Made by a program: the position numbers and the translations under genes. A DNA stretch of 64,000 nucleotides, taken from contig CBDDBK010000004.1 in the NCBI GenBank assembly GCA_965225715.1, forward strand, positions 1 to 64,000. Reading direction: 5' to 3'. Below the pieces are notes generated by a model. The model saw only the letters and a program-made list of their open reading frames with translations. It was not told the origin of the DNA and ran no database searches. Of this stretch, positions 54,016 through 63,600 are shown piece by piece (the first letter of the stretch is position 1; every line of letters begins with the position of its first letter). Source of the DNA: CBDDBK01 sp965225715. GTDB lineage: Bacteria > Bacteroidota > Bacteroidia > Cytophagales > Flammeovirgaceae.

Positions 54016-57000
54016 TTAAAGCCTCAATGGAGAACCGAAAAGAAGGAAGCCCATTTACGTTTTATGAAGGACCGCCTTCGGCAAATGGCACGCCCGGTAT
54101 TCATCATGTCATGGCAAGGACGGTGAAAGATATTTTTTGCCGCTATAAAACCCTACAAGGTTTTTGGGTAGATAGAAAAGGTGGCTGGGATACGCATGGT
54201 CTGCCTGTCGAATTGCAGGTCGAAAAAGAACTTAATATCACCAAAGAAGACATTGGAAAAACGATTTCTGTCGAAGCTTACAATCAAAAATGTAAGGAAA
54301 CAGTGATGAAATATAAAAATGAATGGGACGATTTGACCAAACGCATAGGCTATTGGGTTGATTTAGAAAAACCTTACATCACTTTTGAAACCAACTACAT
54401 AGAATCGGTATGGGCAATTCTGAAGGAACTCTATAATAAAGACTTAATGTATAAAGGCTATACTGTTCAGCCTTATTCGCCTGCTGCAGGTACGGGTCTA
54501 AGTTCTCATGAGCTTAACATACCGGGTTGTTATAAAATGGTCAAAGATACAGCAGTAACAGCTCAATTTAAAGTGGTTAAAAATTTAGATTCAGAATTTT
54601 TATTTTCTTCTCCAAAAAAAGACTCTGAATCCGTTTATATTTTAGCTTGGACGACAACGCCTTGGACTTTACCTTCTAATTGTGCTTTGGCAGTTGGTAA
54701 ACATATTGATTACGTTCCAGTAAAGACCTATAATCCTTATACATATAAACCAATCACAGTAGTTTTAGCCAAAGATCTTGTACCTAAACATTTTTCTTCT
54801 GACAGCGAAAAACTAAATCTAAATGGTTATCAACCGGGCGATAAACATATTCCGTACTGTTTAGGAGAGCCTTTTAAAGGACAACAGCTCATCGATGTTG
54901 CTTATGAACAGCTTATGCCTTATGTACAACCAAAAGGAAGGGCTTTTGTAGTTATCCCAGCTGATTTTGTAACAACAGAAGATGGAACAGGTATTGTACA
55001 TACGGCTTCTGTTTTTGGGGTAGATGATTTTAGGGCTTGTCAGGCAAATGGAATTTCATCAATTTTAGGACAAGATAAAGAAGGGAATACCTATCCACTT
55101 GTAGATAAGAAAGGGCGTTTTGTGAAAGAAGTAAGTGATTTTGCAGGTTACTACTTAAAACCTGATTATGAGAGTGAAGAAAAAAGAAATCAAAAAGATT
55201 ATTTGCCTACAGATGTATTGATAGCTATTAAGCTGAAAAAGGAAAATAAGGCGTTCAAAGTAGAAAAGTATGAGCATAATTATCCCCATTGCTGGCGTAC
55301 CCACAAACCTATTTTGTACTATCCTTTAGATAGTTGGTTTATTAAAACAACCGATTTAAAAGAACGCATGGTGGAATTGAACGAGACCATCAATTGGAAG
55401 CCAGAAAGTACGGGAACTGGCCGTTTTGGAAATTGGTTAAAAAATTTGGTAGATTGGAATTTATCGAGAAGTCGATTTTGGGGAACACCTCTACCTGTTT
55501 GGCGAACTAAAGATGGAAAGCAGGAAAAGTGTATCGGCTCCTTAGAAGAATTAAAACAAGAAGTTGAAAAGGCGGTTGAAAATGGCATGATGCCAGCGGA
55601 TTCCAAAGTTACCACAAATGGAAAACTTAATGATGATATAGATTTACATCGTCCTTACATTGACACGTGTATTTTGGTGAGTGATACAGGAGAGGAGATG
55701 TACAGGGAAACCGATATTGTTGATGTTTGGTTTGACAGTGGAGCAATGCCTTATGCTCAGTGGCATTATCCTTTTGAAAATGGAGATAAATTTGAAAAAC
55801 ATTTTCCTGCGGATTATATTTCCGAAGGTATAGATCAGACAAGGGGTTGGTTTTTTACCTTACATGCCCTTGCTGTTATGCTTAAAGATAAAATAGCTTT
55901 CAAAAATGTTATTTCTACGGGCTTGGTACTGGATAAATCCGGAAATAAAATGTCAAAAAGTATAGGTAATGTGGTTCGTCCCAATGAAATACTGGATAAT
56001 TATGGAGCCGATGTAACCCGTTGGTATATGATCAATAATGCGCCACCTTGGGATAATTTAAAATTTGATACTTCGGGTTTATTAGAAGTAAAGCGTAAGT
56101 TTTTTGATACTCTGTTTAACGTCTATAATTTTTTTGCTCTGTATGCAAATTTGGACAATTTTTCATCTAACTTGCCTCAAGTTAGTTTGGAAAAATACCA
56201 ACTTCTTGATAGATGGATAATTTCAAAACTTTATTTACTTGTTCAAAAGGTATCTAAGGCATTTGATAATTATGAACCTACAACAGCTTCTCGGGCTATT
56301 CAACATTTTACCGTTCATGATTTTAGTAATTGGTATATTCGTTTGAATCGGAAACGCTTTTGGCGTAAAAATATAGATGAGGATAAAATAGCTGCATATC
56401 AGATTTTACATCTTTGTTTACGCTACATTACTCAACTTATGAGTCCTGTGGCACCTTTTTATGCCGATTATCTTTTTCAAAATCTTAACCAAAATAAAGA
56501 ATCTGTACATCTTTCAGATTTTCCAAAAATTGAGGCTAATTTGATTGATAAAGACTTAGATAAACAAATGCTATTGGCTCAAAGAATATGTTCTCTCGTT
56601 CATGGACTTAGAAAAAAATACAAAATTAAGGTTCGCCAACCACTTCAAAAAATTATTGTTTTGACCGATCATGAGGTTAGAAAATCCGATGTGGAATTAA
56701 TAAAAACCATTATTTGTCAAGAAATTAACATTAAGACAATAGAATATATTGATTCCAAAGAAGATCACTATTTTTTGACAAAAAAAGTGAAACCCAATTA
56801 TAAGATGATAGGTAAAAAATATGGGAAACAAATTAAAACCATTGCCAAACTTCTCAACAATTTTAGTGCCAAAGATATTACTCATTTTGAGCAAAATAAA
56901 TTTTTAAATCTTCAACTAAACGAAGAAAAAATTACCTTAACTCTCGAAGAAGTTCAAATTGATTCTGTGGATATAGAAGGTTGGCTTGTAGGACAAGAAA

Positions 57001-57302
57001 TGGGCTTAACAGTAGCTTTGGATGTTACCATAACAGAGGAATTAGAATTAGAAGGTTTAGCTAGAGAGTTGGTCAACAGAGTACAAAACTTACGAAAAAC
57101 AATAGGATTAAAAGTTGAAAATCAAATTTATTTGAATTTATACAGTCCTTCCCCTAAACTCCAAAAAGTTATAGAATATTTTAATACTTACATAGCTGTA
57201 GAAATACAAGCCCACTCTATAACGATAAAAACGGGTGAACCCAGACACAGTTTAGAAATCAATAACGAAGTTTTAGGATGTGATATTAAGGTTATCAAAT
57301 AA
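53934..57302 (+). CDS. ileS: isoleucyl-tRNA synthetase
   Basis: Charges tRNA-Ile. 1122 residues, the longer type found in Bacteroidota and eukaryote-like lineages, which tends to be mupirocin-resistant. HIGH-type motif in PPSANGTPGIHHVMARTVKD; WDTHGLPVELQVEKEL; editing domain with AWTTTPWTLPSNCAL and DGTGIVHTASVFGVDDF; PSRSRFWGTP-like LSRSRFWGTPLPVW; KMSKS near residue 671 (DKSGNKMSKSIGNVVRPNEI); anticodon-binding part with FSNWYIRLNRKRFW. The sequence around the start is duplicated 1.77 kb upstream, but this copy is the complete gene. Confidence 0.97.
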   Translation: MTYKTAKTLDLVSIEKEILTFWEKEKVFKASMENRKEGSPFTFYEGPPSANGTPGIHHVMARTVKDIFCRYKTLQGFWVDRKGGWDTHGLPVELQVEKELNITKEDIGKTISVEAYNQKCKETVMKYKNEWDDLTKRIGYWVDLEKPYITFETNYIESVWAILKELYNKDLMYKGYTVQPYSPAAGTGLSSHELNIPGCYKMVKDTAVTAQFKVVKNLDSEFLFSSPKKDSESVYILAWTTTPWTLPSNCALAVGKHIDYVPVKTYNPYTYKPITVVLAKDLVPKHFSSDSEKLNLNGYQPGDKHIPYCLGEPFKGQQLIDVAYEQLMPYVQPKGRAFVVIPADFVTTEDGTGIVHTASVFGVDDFRACQANGISSILGQDKEGNTYPLVDKKGRFVKEVSDFAGYYLKPDYESEEKRNQKDYLPTDVLIAIKLKKENKAFKVEKYEHNYPHCWRTHKPILYYPLDSWFIKTTDLKERMVELNETINWKPESTGTGRFGNWLKNLVDWNLSRSRFWGTPLPVWRTKDGKQEKCIGSLEELKQEVEKAVENGMMPADSKVTTNGKLNDDIDLHRPYIDTCILVSDTGEEMYRETDIVDVWFDSGAMPYAQWHYPFENGDKFEKHFPADYISEGIDQTRGWFFTLHALAVMLKDKIAFKNVISTGLVLDKSGNKMSKSIGNVVRPNEILDNYGADVTRWYMINNAPPWDNLKFDTSGLLEVKRKFFDTLFNVYNFFALYANLDNFSSNLPQVSLEKYQLLDRWIISKLYLLVQKVSKAFDNYEPTTASRAIQHFTVHDFSNWYIRLNRKRFWRKNIDEDKIAAYQILHLCLRYITQLMSPVAPFYADYLFQNLNQNKESVHLSDFPKIEANLIDKDLDKQMLLAQRICSLVHGLRKKYKIKVRQPLQKIIVLTDHEVRKSDVELIKTIICQEINIKTIEYIDSKEDHYFLTKKVKPNYKMIGKKYGKQIKTIAKLLNNFSAKDITHFEQNKFLNLQLNEEKITLTLEEVQIDSVDIEGWLVGQEMGLTVALDVTITEELELEGLARELVNRVQNLRKTIGLKVENQIYLNLYSPSPKLQKVIEYFNTYIAVEIQAHSITIKTGEPRHSLEINNEVLGCDIKVIK

Positions 57303-57618
57303 CTGTAGCAGTGCTATTTTTAGTGATAGCTATAAACTCTTATTACCATAGCTATTTATGGCTTGGTTTTTGATTGGATATTAGATTAAGATAAAACGGT
57401 ACGTAGTTTTTTGGGTAATGTTTCACTTCTTTCATAAAAAAAGTAAATTCTAAATTGTATTAAAATTTAAATTTTTGATTTTCAGCAATTTATATTTTTA
57501 AATAAAAAATAATTACACAGAACCAAGTTATACTAAGAAAATAATTGATATTGTATAGGACTGATAGAGCTAGGGAATATAGATTTAAATCGTTCAAGAC
57601 CGTTTTAATTTTTTTTAT
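57303..57618. other. gap between ileS and the giant adhesin
   Basis: About 316 bp. GTAGCAGTGCTATTTTTAG just behind ileS looks like a degenerate end of the MITE-like element. Minus-strand frame here is not convincing. Confidence 0.4.
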
Positions 57619-60600
57619 ATGAACAAAAACATTAGATTTTTTATAGGTTTTTTTTTGTACGCTTTTGTATTTACGACCTACGGGCAGTTTATAGATAGAG
57701 GTATTATATCTACCGCAACTAATCAAGCTATATCTGTTTATGCTGCTGATTTGGATGGGGATGGGGATAACGATATTGTGGCAGGGTCTAATCTTGATAA
57801 TGAGCTTCGTTGGTATTCTAATGATGGTTTTGGTGTTTTTACTACTGAGCCGGTGATATCTACCGCAGGTGATGGAGTTTCATCTGTTTATGCTGCTGAT
57901 TTGGATGGGGATGGGGATAATGATATTGTGGCAGGGTCTATAAATGATGATGAGCTTCGTTGGTATTCTAATAACGGTCTTGGTACTTTTACTACTGAGC
58001 CGGTGATATCTACCGCAGGTGATGGACTTAGATCTGTTTATGTTGCTGATTTTGATGGGGATGGGGATAATGATATTGTGGCAGGGTCTATATTTGATGA
58101 TGAGCTTCGTTGGTATTCTAATAATGGTTCTGGTACTTTTACTACTGAGCCGGTGATATCTACCGAAGGTGATGGACTTATATCTGTTTATGCTGCTGAT
58201 TTGGATAGGGATGGAGATAACGATATTGTGGCAGGGTCTATAAATGATGAGGAGCTTCGTTGGTATTCTAATAATGGTTCTGGTGTTTTTACTACTGAGC
58301 CGGTGATATCTACCGCAGGTGATAACCTTAATGCTGTTTATGCTGCTGATTTGGATGGGGATGGAGATAATGATATTGTGGCAGGGTCTGCAATTAGTAA
58401 TGAGCTTCGTTGGTATTCTAATGATGGTTTTGGTGTTTTTACTACTGAGCCGGTGATATCTACCGCAGGTGATGGACTTAATGCTGTTTATGCTGTTGAT
58501 TTGGATGGGGACGGAGATAATGATATTGTGGCAGTATCCTTTGCTGATGATGAGCTTCGTTGGTATTCTAATGATGGTTCTGGGGTTTTTACTACTGAGC
58601 CGGTGATATCTACCGCAGGTGATGGAGCTAGATCTGTTTATGCCACTGATTTGGACGGGGACGGATATAATGATATTGTGACAACGTCTATACTTGATGA
58701 TGAGCTTCGTTGGTATCAGAATATTCACACTATAGCTGTTGCTTTTGACCCAATACCAGCAACGCTTGAAACTAATTATGGAACTACCGAGGTAACTATT
58801 TCTGTTGAATTTCCATCAGGACGTCCTTATCCAGAAGATTTTACTTTTTTTTATCACTTTGAATCTCTTTCCGCTACAAACGATATAGATTTTAGATCGA
58901 TAAATAATACGTTTACGATTTCTTCTGGAGATATTTCGGGAAATATACTCGTAGATATTTTAGGAGATTTGGAAGTTGAAGTTAATGAAAGATTTCGTGT
59001 AGTTATTGATAGTGCTGTGTATGGTAACGGATTAATTTCGAGAGTTGCCGGTAATATTGATACGCTAACAATTATAGACGATGATGCTTATAGACAAATA
59101 GAAATTGTCACAGAAACGGTAAGTTCAGCTATAGAGGGTAATGATATTGTTTTTAGAGGTAGTCTTTCGGATACAAGTATTTTTGATGTTTCTTTTGATT
59201 ATATTGTAGAAAGTGGTACTGCTGTAATAGGGGAGGATTTGGCAAGTCAGTTTAATGGAACGGTTACTATTGTGGCAGGTTCTATAGATTTTTCTATAAC
59301 TATTCCTACTTTAGATAATGGTGATCTTGACGGGGAAAGGAGTTTTACTGTAAGGTTATCGAATATTCAAAATGCAGTAACAAGAGATGCAACTGTTATA
59401 GGAATTATTGAAGATAATGAGGAACCTTTAGATATTTTTGATAGTGATTTTTGTGATATAGGGAATATTTCTACTCTTCCTACAGATGCTACGGATGTGG
59501 CGATAGGCAATCTCGGCACCACTCAAACAAATGATGTTATTATTGCATATTCTGATGCTTCAAGAGTACTTTGGTATCCTAATAATCAAGGCACTTTTTC
59601 TTCTCCTATTCCTGTAACAAATAGTCCAAGTCCCAAAGCTATATCCATTGCAGATATAGATAATGATGGTTTAGATGATGTCATAGTTAACCATGACAAC
59701 ACCGATATTATATGGTATAAAAATATGGGTGGTTCGTTTGGAACAACTGTTGATTCTCTAATTATTTCTGGTTCGGACTTAAATGATATATCTTTAGGAG
59801 ATATTGATGGAGATGGACATATAGATATGGTATTAGGAAGTTCTTCTAGTGGTTCTGTGTATTGGTATAAAAATAATGGTTTGGGAAGTTTTACACAAAA
59901 CTTGGTTGATGCTACTATGCGAACTATATTTAATGTTGTCATTGGAGATATTAATTCTGATGGCAATCAAGATATTATCTTTAGTGATTCAGCTGATAAA
60001 AGTTTACTTTGGTATAAAAATAAGGGGGGGGGGACTTTTGACCCAGTAAGAATAATAGATAGTGGAGATAGTGAGTTTTTTTATGATATATTGTTGAATG
60101 ATGTAGATGGGGATGGGGATAATGATATTATGACTATAGTTCTTACTAACAGTGGTTTTTCTGGAGTGACTTACTATACAAATAACTTTAATGGGTTTTC
60201 TTTTAGTAGGTTAACTTTACTACCGTTAGAAAGTTCTAGTATTCTCGTTTCGGATATTCATCTTGCCGACTTAGATGGCGATAATTTAGATGATCTCATT
60301 ATTAGCAGGCGCAATATTTCGACTGCTTGGTATAAAAATAACGCAGGTACTTTTAACATTTTTGATGTCAATGAAATTATTCCTGGGAATGATAATTTTC
60401 CCTTCTTTACAACAGCAGATATAGATGGCGATAATGATCAAGATGTTATAGGAGGCGAGGCTGGTTCATCAGCTAGCGGGGAGATTCATTGGTATGAAAA
60501 TTCTCCTAACCAAATTGTATTGACTGTAAAAGATGGTGTGGTTATAGAAGGCGATAGTCCTGTTTTTGGCACTATAGAGCTGAATTTAGTGAGTTCGAGT

Positions 60601-63600
60601 GAAGATACTTTGAGTGTTTATTACCATTTAGAAGATTCTTTAGGACTTGCAAACATAGACTACCAAGAAATACTTAGTGATAGTGTAGTTTTTTTACCTG
60701 GCGAGTATTCAACAAATATTAGTATTATAGTTTTAGGCGATAATGATCGAGAAAACACCGAATATGTAAAGTTTATCGTAGATAGTATCTCCATTTTTTC
60801 TGCTTGTCTTGGACCTATTATAGACAGTTTAAGTGTCTTAACGATTGTTGATAATGATGATATAAATGATATCGGTTTGCGGGTAGAGGATGGTTTTGGG
60901 GTTGAGGGGGACAGTATTGGTTTTGTTGTTTCGTTGTCGTCATTTAGTGTTGATACGGTTCGTTTTAGGTATTCTGTTGTCGGTGGTTCTGCGTTGTTGG
61001 GTTCTGATGTTGGTGGTGTTGGTGGTGTTTTTGAGTTTGTTCCGGGTGTTGTTCGGGATACTGTTCGCGTAGAGACGTTTGAGGATTCTATTTACGAGTT
61101 GTTTGAGGATTTTGGTTTTGTTTTGAGTGATTTGGAGGGGGCTATTTTTCTTCGTGATGGTGCTGTAGGTCGTATTGAAGATAATGATGGTTTGCCTGTT
61201 GTTAGTATTGGTGATGTATCTGTTTTAGAGGGTGATGGTGGTATTTTTTCTATTTCTTTTCCTGTTTCATTGAGTCATGTTAGTTCTTTTGGGCTTGGTG
61301 TTTCTTACAGTAGTTTTGATAGTAGTGCTTCTGTTTCGGATTTAGATTATGTGTCTGTTGGTGGTCGTTTGGATTTTTCGTCTGGCGATAGTGTTTCTTA
61401 TGTTCAAGTAGGTGTTGTGGGAGATGATGTTCGTGAGTTATCGGAGGTTTTTGGCGTTGGTATTTCGGTTTTGAATGGCGGTGTTTTGGGCGATAGTATT
61501 GGTTTGGGTACTATTGTCAATGACGATAGTCTTCCTGTTATCAGTGTTGTTGATGTTGTTGTTGATGAGGGGAATACGGGTGAGGTTTTGGCTTCTTTTG
61601 TTGTTGTTTTGTCTTCGGCGAGTGTTGATACTGTTTATTACAATTACAGGACTTACGATCTTTCGGCTTCTGGTGGTGTTGATTATTTGGCTGTTGTTGG
61701 TTCGGCTTTTATTTTGCCGGGTTTTTTGTCTGGTGTTGTTGATGTTGTTGTTTATGGGGATTTGGCTGTTGAGAATGTCGAGCGTTTTGGTTTATCGTTG
61801 TCGGGTGTTGTTGGTGCGGATACTGTTGGCTTGGGTTCGGGTGCTGTTGGGGTTATCAACAATGATGATTTGGCTGGCGGTATTGGTTTGCGGGTAGAGG
61901 ATGGTTTTGGGGTTGAGGGGGACAGTATTGGTTTTGTTGTTTCGTTGTCGTCATTTAGTGTTGATACGGTTCGTTTTAGGTATTCTGTTGTCGGTGGTTC
62001 TGCCTTATTGGGTTCTGATGTTGGTGGTGTTGGTGGTGTTTTTGAGTTTGTTCCGGGTGTTGTTCGGGATACTGTTCGCGTAGAGACGTTTGAGGATTCT
62101 ATTTACGAGTTGTTTGAGGATTTTGGTTTTGTTTTGAGTGATTTGGAGGGGGCTATTTTTCTTCGTGATGGTGCTGTAGGTCGTATTGAAGATAATGATG
62201 GTTTGCCTGTTGTTAGTATTGGTGATGTATCTGTTTTAGAGGGTGATGGTGGTATTTTTTCTATTTCTTTTCCTGTTTCATTGAGTCATGTTAGTTCTTT
62301 TGGGCTTGGTGTTTCCTACAGTAGTTTTGATAGTAGTGCTTCTGTTTCGGATTTAGATTATGTGTCTGTTGGTGGTCGTTTGGATTTTTCGTCTGGCGAT
62401 AGTGTTTCTTATGTTCATGTAGGTGTTGTGGGAGATGATGTTCGTGAGTTATCGGAGGTTTTTGGCGTTGGCATTTCGGTTTTGAATGGCGGTATTTTGG
62501 GCGATAGTATTGGTTTGGGTACTATTGTCAATGACGATAGTCTTCCTGTTATCAGTGTTGTTGATGTTGTTGTTGATGAGGGGAATACGGGTGAGGTTTT
62601 GGCTTCTTTTGTTGTTGTTTTGTCTTCGGCGAGTGTTGATACTGTTTATTACAATTACAGGACTTACGATCTTTCGGCTTCTGGTGGTGTTGATTATTTG
62701 GCTGTTGTTGGTTCGGGTTTTATTTTGCCGGGTTTTTTGTCTGGTGTTGTTGATGTTGTTGTTTATGGGGATTTGGCTGTTGAGAATGTCGAGCGTTTTG
62801 GTTTATCGTTGTCGGGTGTTGTTGGTGCGGATACTGTTGGCTTGGGTTCGGGTGCTGTTGGTATTATCAACAATGATGATTTGGCTGGCGGTATTGGTTT
62901 GCGGGTAGAGGATGGTTTTGGGGTTGAGGGGGATAGTATTGGTTTTGTTGTTTCGTTGTCGTCGTTTAGTGTTGATACGGTTCGTTTTAGGTATTCTGTT
63001 GTCGGTGGTTCTGCGTTGTTGGGTTCTGATGTTGGTGGTGTTGGTGGTATTTTTGAGTTTGTTCCGGGTGTTGTTCGGGATACTGTTCGCGTAGAGACGT
63101 TTGAGGATTCTATTTACGAGTTGTTTGAGGATTTTGGTTTTGTTTTGAGTGATTTGGAGGGGGCTATTTTTCTTCGTGATGCTGCTGTAGGTCGTATTGA
63201 AGATAATGATGGTTTGCCTGTTGTTAGTATTGGTGATGTATCTGTTTTAGAGGGTGATGGTGGTATTTTTTCTATTTCTTTTCCTGTTTCATTGAGTCAT
63301 GTTAGTTCTTTTGGCGTTGGTGTTTCTTACAGTAGTTTTGATAGTAGTGCTTCTGTTTCGGATTTAGATTATGTGTCTGTTGGTGGTCGTTTGGATTTTT
63401 CGTCTGGCGATAGTGTTTCTTATGTTCATGTAGGTGTTGTGGGAGATGATGTTCGTGAGTTATCGGAGGTTTTTGGCGTTGGCATTTCGGTTTTGAATGG
63501 TGGTATTTTGGGCGATAGTATTGGTTTGGGTACTATTGTCAATGACGATAGTCTTCCTGTTATCAGTGTTGTTGATGTTGTTGTTGATGAGGGGAATACG

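Noticed and set aside
57490..57726. 78-codon minus-strand frame at the adhesin start
   Set aside because: Overlaps the adhesin signal peptide and first repeat; no recognisable protein.
57880..58728. 282-codon minus-strand open frame
   Set aside because: It is the antisense of the seven 150-bp VCBS repeats and merely reflects their periodicity; the plus-strand protein has a signal peptide and known domains.
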